Source: Terrisporobacter mayombei
GTDB lineage: Bacteria > Bacillota > Clostridia > Peptostreptococcales > Peptostreptococcaceae
DNA: 64,000 nt
Reading direction: 5' to 3'
Assembly (NCBI RefSeq): GCF_020748465.1
Contig: NZ_JAHZMP010000001.1
Span: 496,001 to 560,000 of the forward strand
The notes beneath the pieces were generated by a model. The model did not search any database and was not told the origin of the DNA. It saw nothing but the letters and a program-made list of their open reading frames with translations. The position numbers and the translations under genes are program-made. Each line of letters starts with the position of its first letter. The first letter of the stretch is position 1. Shown here piece after piece: positions 1-7,558 of this stretch.

Positions 1-4
1 ACAT
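1..4 (-). CDS. Start of a minus-strand gene leaving the window
   Basis: Only the ATG (CAT on the plus strand at 2-4) and one further base are inside the window. It is called because an excellent ribosome binding site (AAGGAGG, plus-strand 12-18) sits at normal spacing in front of it. Nothing can be said about the product. The gene is divergent from the gene at 197, so bases 5-196 should carry both promoters. Confidence 0.5.
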
Positions 5-196
5 ATTTATCCTCCTTAATAAGAAGATGATTAATTAAAAATTAAAAATCCTTCTATATTATATTAATTAATCTTGTCCTCTTATGTTTGTACAAATTAA
101 ATAAATGCCTAAATATACTTAATTTTCCTTCGCTGAATAAAAAATAATTCTTTGTTAAAACTAAATTCGTCATATAAATAGATTTGGGAGGAAAAT

Positions 197-1582
197 ATGA
201 AAAAAATAACTACTATTACTTTAATATTTTTTATTTTTTTTACATTCTATATAGAAACTGATGGAAATATTTATATTGAAAGTAATGCTGATGAAGATAG
301 GCCTATAACTATTGATACTTTAATTCCTAAAAGAGGTGAACAAAATATAATTTCTACTCCAGAAATCAAAATAAACTACAATAGTAAATTTATTTTAGAT
401 AATTATAAACTCTATCTAAACTATAAAGAGGTAACTAATAACACTATACTTACATCTAGATATATTTACTATAAATGTGATAAAAAATTAAAAAGAGGGG
501 TACAGGTTGTAAAACTTGAAATCCCAACTGAAAACAATAAAGTAGAAGAAATAGAATGGTATTTTACAGTTGGAACACCTTTTTATAATAATTATAGGGG
601 AATTTTCTTTAATAACACTAAAGAACTAAATATGCTTACTTCTTACGATGATTTAAATAATATATGCAAAAACACAAATCATTTAGATTATATTTTCATT
701 ACAGAAAAAATAAATAGCAAGGAAAATAATAAACTAGATACTCATATAGACAGTAAGAAGTATAAAAAATTAATTGATTGTTGTAATAAATATACTAATA
801 ACAATGATTTTATTTCCATACCAGGTTTTGAATTAAGTACAAAACTAAAGGGTGAAAAAAATACAACTCAAATTAACACTTTTAACTGTGAAAATCCTTT
901 TTTATTTAAAGACAATATAAGTCTTGAATTACTTTATAAAAAATTATTTTACTATGAATATAACTTAATCTGTCAATTTAAAGCTGATGATAATTTAAGC
1001 AATATTGATTATTTCAAATATTCACCCTATGGGGACGAGGTTATCACTTTACTTGAATTAAAAAAAGAACGAGATACAAAAGAAAATAGAGATATATTAA
1101 ATTTGGGCGCATATAAAGAAGCCTTGAATAATGGTTGGCATGTAAGTCCTATAACATGTGAATACAATGAGTATCCCAATACGAATATTGGAAAAGATCT
1201 TAGAACTACCGTACTGTGCGAAGATTTAAGCAGAAGTAAGGTTATCGATGCCATAAAAAACAGAAGAATATATGTTAGTGAAGATAATAATGTGGATATA
1301 TATTTTTCATTAAATAAAATGCCTATGGGCAGTATAGTAAAATCTCCTTCTTACGTTAGGATTATTGCAAGTGCCATTAATAATGATGAATATGATAAAA
1401 TAAAAAAAATAGAAATTTTTAGCAATAATAATGAAATAATATATACAAAAGAATTTAATTCAAATTATGCAAAAGTAGATTTCACTTTAAAACCACCGAA
1501 GGAAAATACCTACTACTTTGTATTAATAACTGATGAAAGCAATAAAAAATCTGTAACTTCTCCAGTTTGGATTGAACCATAG
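197..1582 (+). CDS. CehA/McbA-like PHP-family protein, exported, metal site lost
   Basis: 461 residues with a hydrophobic N-terminal segment (about 5-20) that looks like a signal peptide or anchor. The middle and C-terminal parts follow the CehA/McbA type of PHP metallohydrolase: a GWHVSP motif near residue 315, then an RTTVLCEDLSRSKVIDAI stretch, RRIYVSEDNNVDIYFSLN and a beta-sandwich tail ending in PVWIEP. The metal-binding motifs expected of the family are absent: the HxH strand is replaced by YRGIFFNNTKEL, and the usual SDNH after GWHVSP reads ITCEYNEYP. The fold is probably kept without hydrolase activity, perhaps as an extracellular binding protein. RBS GGGAGG lies 7 nt before the ATG. 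Fold assignment is fairly sure; function is unknown. Confidence 0.7.
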   Translation: MKKITTITLIFFIFFTFYIETDGNIYIESNADEDRPITIDTLIPKRGEQNIISTPEIKINYNSKFILDNYKLYLNYKEVTNNTILTSRYIYYKCDKKLKRGVQVVKLEIPTENNKVEEIEWYFTVGTPFYNNYRGIFFNNTKELNMLTSYDDLNNICKNTNHLDYIFITEKINSKENNKLDTHIDSKKYKKLIDCCNKYTNNNDFISIPGFELSTKLKGEKNTTQINTFNCENPFLFKDNISLELLYKKLFYYEYNLICQFKADDNLSNIDYFKYSPYGDEVITLLELKKERDTKENRDILNLGAYKEALNNGWHVSPITCEYNEYPNTNIGKDLRTTVLCEDLSRSKVIDAIKNRRIYVSEDNNVDIYFSLNKMPMGSIVKSPSYVRIIASAINNDEYDKIKKIEIFSNNNEIIYTKEFNSNYAKVDFTLKPPKENTYYFVLITDESNKKSVTSPVWIEP

Positions 1583-1714
1583 AGTTATATTTTTTATGCA
1601 GTATATCTCAAATATCTAAGACATGGCACCATTACATTTAAAGGCTATTTCTATTCTCCATTATTGAATGCTTTGTGTATAACCTTTCAGTAAAATCCTC
1701 CTGCATTATATAAT

Positions 1715-1758
1715 AAAAATCCACTGACTTATTAAAACTAATAAATCAGTGGATTTTA
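1715..1758. terminator. Bidirectional intrinsic terminator
   Basis: Near-perfect inverted repeat AAAATCCACTGA / TCAGTGGATTTTA lying between two convergent genes, with A/T tails on both sides. It can terminate the PHP-like gene and the DUF5050 gene. Confidence 0.8.
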
Positions 1759-1799
1759 TATTTTAAAAACTATATCACAAGTTTTCCATAAACTTCTAA

Positions 1800-2819
1800 T
1801 TAAGACACAAAAAAATCATCTAAAGTAGTATTTTCTTTTCCGTTGTTTCTGATTATACTTAAACGAGTATTTTTATTCATGTTGGAGCCAGGAGATGTAT
1901 ATATTATATAATTACCTTCCAAAGTAGCTCCATAAATAGAAGACTTAGAAGTAATCAAAGATTTCTTATTTGTAGACATGTTTTTCTTGTATATATAACT
2001 CTTAGTCCAGTTAGAATTTGTATAACTATAGTATATACAATTATCGCTAGTAGCAAATCCATAACCATTGCTCACTACTTTAGTTATTTTTTTGCTAGAT
2101 AAATTATATTTATATACATTGTTTACTTGTTTGTTATAATCATATTTATTATAATAAATATTTCCTTTATAAATAGAAATTATCTCTTTCCCTTCAGAGC
2201 TTAATAGTCTTGTATTATTCTTACCACTAGTGCTTATACGATATATATTTTTTGAAGTTTGGTAGTATATATTAGATTTATAAATCTCAAAATCATAAAT
2301 AGTGGAACCAGATTTAATAGATTTTTTACTACTTCCATCTAAATTCATTCTATATATGCCATATTTTTTTAATGTTCCGTAAAAGTTAGACTCTTTAAAA
2401 TTATACTTGCTATAATATATTTTCCCATTATCTAACTTTAGATTATCACCCTTATCTAATATTTTACCATTTGTACCATCAGTTTTTACTCTGTAGATAT
2501 AAGGATAAGTCTCTCCAGTTCCTGAACAAGTATCTACTACTGTGTATATGTAACCCTTATACACAACTATATCGTCAAAACTCCACCAATTCTTCTTGTA
2601 ATGTATAAGTTTCTTTTGCTTATTTTTTGTATTCACTCTATAGATTTTATTGTAGACTGAGTAGTAAACATAGTCACCTGACTTTGCAGATAAAGTAGAT
2701 GTTGTTGATTTACTACTAGATTCCGCCTCAGAAACTGATGATAGCACTGGTGATAATAAAAGCATTAAACTTAAAAACACTGGCATATATTTTTTAAATA
2801 ATTTTCTTGTTTTCCCCAT
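1800..2819 (-). CDS. Secreted DUF5050-type repeat protein
   Basis: 339 residues. A basic start, hydrophobic core (about 11-28) and small residues before SEAESS make a clear signal peptide. The rest is a run of 'YYS-xxx-IYRVN' blades (DYVYYSVYNKIYRVNT, GKIYYSKY, SNIYYQTS, GNIYYNKY, NCIYYSYT) of about 40 residues each, the pattern of DUF5050/beta-propeller proteins. The role is probably extracellular or wall-associated; no catalytic motif is visible. RBS AAGGAGGGA precedes the ATG. An extended -10 (TGGTATAAT, plus-strand 2853-2861) lies about 35 bp upstream. Single-gene unit. Confidence 0.7.
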   Translation of the reverse strand: MGKTRKLFKKYMPVFLSLMLLLSPVLSSVSEAESSSKSTTSTLSAKSGDYVYYSVYNKIYRVNTKNKQKKLIHYKKNWWSFDDIVVYKGYIYTVVDTCSGTGETYPYIYRVKTDGTNGKILDKGDNLKLDNGKIYYSKYNFKESNFYGTLKKYGIYRMNLDGSSKKSIKSGSTIYDFEIYKSNIYYQTSKNIYRISTSGKNNTRLLSSEGKEIISIYKGNIYYNKYDYNKQVNNVYKYNLSSKKITKVVSNGYGFATSDNCIYYSYTNSNWTKSYIYKKNMSTNKKSLITSKSSIYGATLEGNYIIYTSPGSNMNKNTRLSIIRNNGKENTTLDDFFVS

Positions 2820-2852
2820 ATTCCCTCCTTAAATCATATACTCTTTGCAAAT

Positions 2853-2858
2853 ATTATA
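2853..2858 (-). promoter_or_regulatory. Candidate extended -10 promoter for the DUF5050 gene
   Basis: On the minus strand TATAAT is preceded by TGG (extended -10 context), about 35 bp before the start codon. No good -35 is seen. Confidence 0.4.
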
Positions 2859-2933
2859 CCATATTTTTACATATAGTACAGTACGATAAGGTAGTAACAT
2901 TTTTGTTGCTATCTTAGAACATGTCATTTTAAC

Positions 2934-2969
2934 AAAAAAAGATGATGTTTTTCTTTTAACATCATCTTT
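2934..2969 (-). terminator. Intrinsic terminator of the MerR gene
   Basis: Stem AAAGATGATGTT / AACATCATCTTT (12 bp) followed on the minus strand by a run of seven T. It starts at the stop codon of the MerR-family gene. Confidence 0.8.
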
Positions 2970-3777
2970 AACATTTAATAGGTATTTGAATTTCAGTGAT
3001 AAACTCATTTTTATTTTCCGTTTCATGTATGTCTATCTTGTATATTTCCATTGGATTACCTGTAATTATTAATTTGTTTTCCTCAATAAAGTCAAACATA
3101 TTTTGTATATGCTCTTTGTTATTTGCATAGTCTCCACTATAAGTTAAAGTTACATAATAACCTTCTTCGAATACTATATTGTAGTCTTTGGCATTATCTT
3201 TTAGTAAACAAAATACAGATTCAAAATCTGTAGTTATCCCATTTTTAAGTGAATCTACCTTAAATACAGATCCAACATTGTTATTTCCTAGAATACCAAA
3301 TTTATTATTATGATCTTTTTGAAGCTTTTGTATTAATAAATCAAAATCCTCATCTCTTTTAATTTGACCATTTAATATTAGACCTTTTCGTCTTTTTAAA
3401 TAAGATAATTCTACACTATTTAAGTTTGGATTATTAGCAGTATTTTCTATAGATTCCATTCTCTTTCTCATATTTTCTTTTTGTTTTAATAATTTTAGAA
3501 TTTGATCATCTAGTAAAGTTATGCCATTTTGAAGTAATTTATTGGTAGAATTCAAATCTCTATTTTCTAAATACTCTTTAATCATTTTAAAAGAGAAGCC
3601 TAAACCTTTTAATTCTTTTATTAAATTCAGTCTCCAAATATCAGAAACGCTATAAAGTCTATATCCATTGTCGTCTCTAGTAGGTTTTATTATTCCTATC
3701 TTTTCATAATACATAAGTGAATCTCTACTCATGTCATACATTTCAGATATTTCTCCAATTTTATAATAATCTTTCAT
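2968..3777 (-). CDS. MerR-family regulator with GyrI-like effector domain
   Basis: 269 residues. The N-terminal winged helix is typical MerR (YKIGEISEMYDMSRDSLMYYEKIG, then GYRLYS, residues 5-45), followed by a coiled-coil dimerisation helix (about 75-112). The C-terminal half (about 140-269) resembles the GyrI-like ligand-binding domain of BmrR-type drug sensors (YYVTLTYSGDY, PMEIYKIDIHE). It is divergent from a MATE exporter, and the intergenic region carries a promoter with a 19-bp spacer filled by a perfect dyad, so it is predicted to activate the exporter when a drug or metabolite binds. RBS AAGGAGC. Family assignment is secure; the ligand is unknown. Confidence 0.88.
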   Translation of the reverse strand: MKDYYKIGEISEMYDMSRDSLMYYEKIGIIKPTRDDNGYRLYSVSDIWRLNLIKELKGLGFSFKMIKEYLENRDLNSTNKLLQNGITLLDDQILKLLKQKENMRKRMESIENTANNPNLNSVELSYLKRRKGLILNGQIKRDEDFDLLIQKLQKDHNNKFGILGNNNVGSVFKVDSLKNGITTDFESVFCLLKDNAKDYNIVFEEGYYVTLTYSGDYANNKEHIQNMFDFIEENKLIITGNPMEIYKIDIHETENKNEFITEIQIPIKC

Positions 3778-3867
3778 TTTTGCTCCTTTTTTAACATATA
3801 CTGAAATATATTATTTCACAAAGAAAAATATTTTTCAATAAAATTAAAAAATATTTACTGATTTTTA

Positions 3868-3898
3868 TTGACCTTGGTATTATACCAAGGATTAAGAT
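3868..3898 (+). promoter_or_regulatory. MerR-type promoter/operator of the MATE exporter
   Basis: -35 TTGACC (3868-3873) and -10 TAAGAT (3893-3898) are separated by 19 bp, too long for normal sigma-A use. The spacer region holds a perfect dyad CCTTGGTAT-T-ATACCAAGG (3872-3890). This is the classical architecture for MerR activation by DNA distortion. The regulator gene starts about 90 bp upstream on the other strand. Confidence 0.88.
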
Positions 3899-3919
3899 AT
3901 AAGCATAAGGAGTGATACA

Positions 3920-5284
3920 ATGACAAAAAATTTATTTAAACAATTTCTAAGGTACTTGGGACCTTCTGTTGTTGCCATGTGGGTTTTCTCACTATACACA
4001 ATAGTTGATGGTATATTCGTTAGTAAGGCCGTTGGAGAATTGGCCCTTGCTTCAGTAAATATTTCTATGCCTTTTATTAATTTGGTATTTGCCATATCTG
4101 TGTTATTTTCTACAGGTGCTTCTACAGTTATAGCCATGTATCTTGGGAAAAAAAATTTAGAAAAAGCAAATGAAGCTTTTTCACTTAATTTAGTTACTAT
4201 TACAGTTCTTGCAATTATCATAACAGTTACATCTATTTTAGGTCTTGATTATTTAGCTAAAATTCTAGGTGCAACTCCAGATACCATAGCTTATGTTAAG
4301 GATTACTTATTTATAATCTCATTATTTAACATATTTTTTATTGTTTCTTATTCTTTAGAGGTTATTGTCAAAACTGATGGATTTCCATTCTTAGCAACTA
4401 TTGGTGTGATAATTTCAGCTATAGCAAATATAGTTTTAGATTATATCTTTGTTATAGAACTTGGATACGGTGTAAAAGGTGCTGCCTTTGCCACTGGTAT
4501 AGCGCAAGTACTTTCAACTGTATTTTTCTTAAGCCATTTCTTAAGAAAAAAATCCACTTTAAGATTTGTAAAATTCAAATTTGACTTTGATACTATTAAG
4601 AGAATAATTTGCTTAGGTTTCCCTGATTGTACTACAGAATTAAGCGTGGGAATAGTTACAATTTTATTTAATCAAACATTACTAAGATTAATAGGTCAAG
4701 ATGCATTAATATCTTATAGTGTAATTTGCTATGTTAATACACTTATATTAATGACTATGATTGGAATAACTCAAGGCACTCAGCCTTTAATAAGTTTCTA
4801 CTTTGGTTCAGGAGAAATAGACAAAGTGAATTATTTATTAAAAATGGGACTTAAAACTGTTTTAATAACTTCTATAGCAGTATTCGCCTCATCTATTTTA
4901 TTTGCAGGCAATATTACAAGTTTATTTATTAATCCTGAGGAAACTCAGTTATTTAATTCAACAGTTTCTGTATTTAAGTTATATTCAATTTCTTTCTTAT
5001 TCGTAGGATTTAACTTAATTATTTCTGGATTCTTTGTAGCCATAGAAAAGCCTATATATTCTTCTATAATTTCTCTTGGAAGAAGTTTAGTATTGGTAAC
5101 AATAAGTTTATTCTTATTGACTACAATATTTGGAGGTAATGCCATATGGATTACAACTGCAGTATCTGAATTTGTTTGTTTAGTTATTGCTTTATCATTA
5201 TTATTTAACTTTTTTAGGAAGAAAAAGTTAAATTCTGAAAGTGAGCCATCGCCCAAAATTATGAAAGATTCCATAGTTTTATAA
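3920..5284 (+). CDS. MATE-family multidrug/cation efflux transporter
   Basis: 454 residues, about 12 membrane helices in two homologous halves. N-terminal LRYLGPSVVAMWVFSLYT, GIFVSKAVG and conserved PFINLVFAISVLFSTGAST are MATE signatures; the second half repeats the pattern (GFPDCTTELSVGI, GITQGTQPLISFYFGSG). It belongs to the DinF/NorM-like MATE proteins that export cationic compounds in exchange for Na+ or H+ at the plasma membrane. RBS AAGGAGTG is 5 nt before the ATG. It is controlled by the divergent MerR regulator through the 19-bp-spacer promoter. Substrate cannot be read from sequence. Confidence 0.9.
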   Translation: MTKNLFKQFLRYLGPSVVAMWVFSLYTIVDGIFVSKAVGELALASVNISMPFINLVFAISVLFSTGASTVIAMYLGKKNLEKANEAFSLNLVTITVLAIIITVTSILGLDYLAKILGATPDTIAYVKDYLFIISLFNIFFIVSYSLEVIVKTDGFPFLATIGVIISAIANIVLDYIFVIELGYGVKGAAFATGIAQVLSTVFFLSHFLRKKSTLRFVKFKFDFDTIKRIICLGFPDCTTELSVGIVTILFNQTLLRLIGQDALISYSVICYVNTLILMTMIGITQGTQPLISFYFGSGEIDKVNYLLKMGLKTVLITSIAVFASSILFAGNITSLFINPEETQLFNSTVSVFKLYSISFLFVGFNLIISGFFVAIEKPIYSSIISLGRSLVLVTISLFLLTTIFGGNAIWITTAVSEFVCLVIALSLLFNFFRKKKLNSESEPSPKIMKDSIVL

Positions 5285-5304
5285 ATCTATACTCCAATAT
5301 AGAT

Positions 5305-5345
5305 AAAAGGCATGTTATTAAATTTAATAACATGCCTTTTTTATT
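5305..5345. terminator. Bidirectional intrinsic terminator
   Basis: Long perfect hairpin AAAAGGCATGTTATTA / TAATAACATGCCTTTT between the convergent MATE and ferredoxin genes, with T-rich tails in both directions. Confidence 0.9.
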
Positions 5346-5536
5346 TAGTCATCAATATCTATTGCATCAACTGGACAACTATCACAAGCTTCTTTTGCAT
5401 TTCCTAATACATCTTCTGGTATATCAGTATTTATTGCATGAGCTATATCATCATCAGTCATATGAAAAACTTCAGGACATACTTCTGGGCATGTTCCACA
5501 TCCTATACATAAATCATCATCAACGTAAGCTTTCAT
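5345..5536 (-). CDS. Single [4Fe-4S] ferredoxin
   Basis: 63 residues, acidic. Cysteines C10, C13, C16 (CIGCGTC), C20, C51 and C54 (CDSCPVDAI) match one-cluster ferredoxins of the Thermotoga maritima type, in which C10/C13/C16/C54 would bind one [4Fe-4S] cluster and C20/C51 can form a disulphide. A low-potential electron carrier in the cytoplasm. RBS GGAGGTG lies 6-8 nt upstream of the ATG. It stands alone; the region upstream on the same strand is the pyrG remnant. Confidence 0.92.
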   Translation of the reverse strand: MKAYVDDDLCIGCGTCPEVCPEVFHMTDDDIAHAINTDIPEDVLGNAKEACDSCPVDAIDIDD

Positions 5537-5611
5537 AACTACACCTCCATATTTTTCTATAATATGGTTTTATAATTCCCAATTATAATTAATATATTAC
5601 ATTTTTTACAA

Positions 5612-6485
5612 TCATTTCTTAATAGTAGCCTTTATAAATTCTTTAATTATTAGATTTGCTACCAGCCTCATAGATCCTCCAAGTGGAATATTTCCATATT
5701 GATCTATCATTAAATCTATAACTGGATATTTAGTAAATTTATCAAATTCTGTAGAAGTTGCATTATCTATTGTTTTATTTTCAATTACACAATCTTTTTT
5801 AACATTACAAAATAGTGAGATTTTTTGTTTGATAGACTCATCGATAGGTTGTTCTGGCCGTGTTACTATTATACTAGGTATAATTCCAATAGATTGGGCT
5901 GTTTCACAGAGTTTTGAGTTAGTTTAGATTTGTGCTCACCTGAGCTTTTAAGATATATGGTACTAAAGTTACATGTATAAATAGATAGTTATTTCTTCCT
6001 AATTCTATAGACTCTTGCCTTATGGCTTCCATAAAGAGTTGACTTTCTATATCTCCTACTCTTCCCCATATTTCTATAATTACAACGTCTGATTCACTTT
6101 TTTCCCTACAATGTAAATAAGTTTTTTATTTCGTTAGTTATATGAGGTATGACTTGAACAGTTTGTCCTAGGTACTCTCCTTTCCTTTCTTCGTTAAGTA
6201 CGTTCCAATATACTTTTACTGTAGTTAAGTTAGAGTATTTGTTTAAATTTTCGTCAATAAATGTCTCTTAATAACCTAAATCTAAGTCAGTTTCAGTTCC
6301 ATCTTATATTACGAAAACTTCACCATGTTGATAAGGACTCACAGTCACTGGATACACATTTATATAAGGATCTAGTTTTTGTGCTATAACCTTAAGGTTT
6401 CCTGCTTTTAATAAAGAGATGCGGTAGTTATCCCCTTACCAATACCTGATGCTACTCCACCTATTACAAATATAAATTTAGTCAT
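5612..6485 (-). pseudogene. pyrG: Decayed CTP synthase gene (pyrG remnant)
   Basis: Reading the minus strand from 6485 gives [20 protein letters not shown] (CTP synthase starts MTKYIFVTGGVxSxxGKGIT), followed in changing frames by [43 protein letters not shown], then [40 protein letters not shown], and finally YPVIDLMIDQ and GGSMRL from the C-terminal glutaminase domain, ending FIKATIKK before a stop at 5612-5614. Many stops and frameshifts are present. The block is 874 bp against about 1.6 kb for an intact gene, so most of the glutamine amidotransferase domain has been deleted. A Shine-Dalgarno-like GGGG remains before the ATG. A working pyrG must exist elsewhere, since the enzyme is essential for CTP synthesis unless CTP is salvaged. 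Confidence 0.9.
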
Positions 6486-6512
6486 ATTATTACTTACCCC
6501 TCTACATATGTT

Positions 6513-7082
6513 TTAATATTCATAAATTTTTAAAATATTTTTAGCAACTTCAACCTTTGCAATTCTTAAATCCATTGCTTGCTTTTCAATATATTTATGA
6601 GATTCTTCTTCGCTCATTTTTAAATATTGAATCAAAGTTAATTTAGCTCTGTCAATTAGCTTTATATCATTTATTTTTTTCTTTAGCTTTTCGTTTTCAT
6701 TAATAATAGAATTAAATCGTCTTCTATGAATAATATAAGAATTAATCATATTAATAAGCATAAGTTTATTTAATGGTTTTTCCATTATATAAATTCCTTT
6801 ACTCTCAATACTATCTATATTCTCTTTAGGTGAATTATTTTTAACTATTAGTATTATAGAACTATTAGTATTTTCATTTGCAAATACTGCTAAGTTCTCT
6901 CCATAATCATCACTTAGAGGTGAGTTAATTATTATTAAATCAAAGTTCATTTTTTTTATTATTTCTCTACACCTAAAACTATTTTCCACATCTAGAACGT
7001 TATAATCACCACTTTCCTTTGCAATATTAGTTAATAGTTCTTTACTTTTATTAGAACTAGATACAATTAGAATATTTTCCAT
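6513..7082 (-). CDS. ANTAR-domain response regulator (antiterminator), GS-linked
   Basis: 189 residues from the ATG at 7082, chosen because AAAGGGTGA is correctly spaced before it; the upstream in-frame GTG lies inside that RBS. Residues 1-115 form a receiver-like domain (NILIVSSSNKSKELL, FDLIIINSPLSDDYGE, YIMEKPLNK) in which the usual acidic pocket is poorly kept. A helical linker leads to a C-terminal ANTAR domain (LIDRAKLTLIQYLKMSEEES then HKYIEKQAMDLRIAKVEVAK). ANTAR proteins bind RNA hairpins with hexaloops and prevent transcription termination. The divergent gene is glutamine synthetase III, whose leader has a terminator and a hexaloop hairpin, so control of nitrogen assimilation is likely. 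Confidence 0.88.
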   Translation of the reverse strand: MENILIVSSSNKSKELLTNIAKESGDYNVLDVENSFRCREIIKKMNFDLIIINSPLSDDYGENLAVFANENTNSSIILIVKNNSPKENIDSIESKGIYIMEKPLNKLMLINMINSYIIHRRRFNSIINENEKLKKKINDIKLIDRAKLTLIQYLKMSEEESHKYIEKQAMDLRIAKVEVAKNILKIYEY

Positions 7083-7180
7083 AAGAGTCACCCTTTAAAT
7101 TAAAAATAACCTATTAAAATTTTATTTGAAACATCACAAATATGCAAGTTTACAACAATAAATTTCATTTTTCTTAAATC

Positions 7181-7217
7181 AAAAAAGAGTCACTCACAAA
7201 AGAATGAAAGTACTCTT
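7181..7217 (-). terminator. Terminator-like hairpin inside the ANTAR gene leader
   Basis: On the minus strand AAGAGT / ACTCTT plus CATTC / GAGTG stems are followed by six T, about 100 nt before the ANTAR start codon and about 90 nt after its promoter. An upstream segment GTGAAAGTA (plus 7244-7252) can pair with TACTTTCAT inside the hairpin, an alternative structure that would open it. Attenuation of the regulator's own gene is inferred. Confidence 0.6.
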
Positions 7218-7309
7218 GCTTAACATACGTTTATAAATACTCTTACTTTCACATAGAATTTAAAGTTATTTTTTGTACTAATTTATGAATTTTCATTTTA
7301 TTTAGTAAG

Positions 7310-7338
7310 ATTCTACATCTTATCAAAATATATGTCAA
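7310..7338 (-). promoter_or_regulatory. Sigma-A promoter of the ANTAR regulator gene
   Basis: Minus strand -35 TTGACA (7333-7338), 17-bp spacer, -10 TAGAAT (7310-7315). It implies a leader of roughly 220 nt before the coding region, containing the terminator-like hairpin at 7181-7217. Confidence 0.75.
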
Positions 7339-7406
7339 ATATTTTTTATGAATTTTATCTTCTAATAAAAATTCTATAATAAAAGAATAATTTTTTTAAT
7401 TTTTAG

Positions 7407-7435
7407 TTGACATTTTTTCAAAATATGCATACAAT
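7407..7435 (+). promoter_or_regulatory. Sigma-A promoter of glutamine synthetase III
   Basis: -35 TTGACA (7407-7412), 17-bp spacer, -10 TACAAT (7430-7435). Transcription would begin near 7442, just before the hexaloop hairpin and the terminator, leaving a leader of about 117 nt. Confidence 0.85.
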
Positions 7436-7453
7436 AGATTCTATAATTATTAA

Positions 7454-7469
7454 ACAGCAAAGGCGCTGT
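7454..7469 (+). promoter_or_regulatory. ANTAR-type hexaloop hairpin overlapping the terminator
   Basis: ACAGC-AAAGGC-GCTGT forms a 5-bp stem with a six-base loop having A at position 1 and G at position 4, the signature of ANTAR RNA targets. Its loop and 3' arm are also part of the terminator stem, so the two structures are mutually exclusive. The second hexaloop normally found upstream is not recognisable, so this is a partial match. Confidence 0.6.
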
Positions 7470-7498
7470 AGGTACTTTTACCTACTGCGCCTTTTTTT
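7460..7498 (+). terminator. Leader terminator upstream of glutamine synthetase III
   Basis: 15-bp stem AAGGCGCTGTAGGTA / TACCTACTGCGCCTT with one T-T mismatch, a CTTT loop and a run of seven T, located between the promoter and the coding region. It should stop transcription unless the ANTAR protein or another event prevents folding. Confidence 0.9.
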
Positions 7499-7558
7499 AT
7501 TTCGAAATATTTTTATATTATTATTCAATATTCTGACAATACTAAAGGAGGATACATT

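Noticed and set aside
2829..3026. 65-codon minus-strand frame
   Set aside because: Covers the MerR terminator and overlaps the MerR 3' end in another frame; no RBS and no coherent product.
5332..5538. 68-codon plus-strand frame opposite the ferredoxin
   Set aside because: Exact antisense of a well-supported ferredoxin gene.
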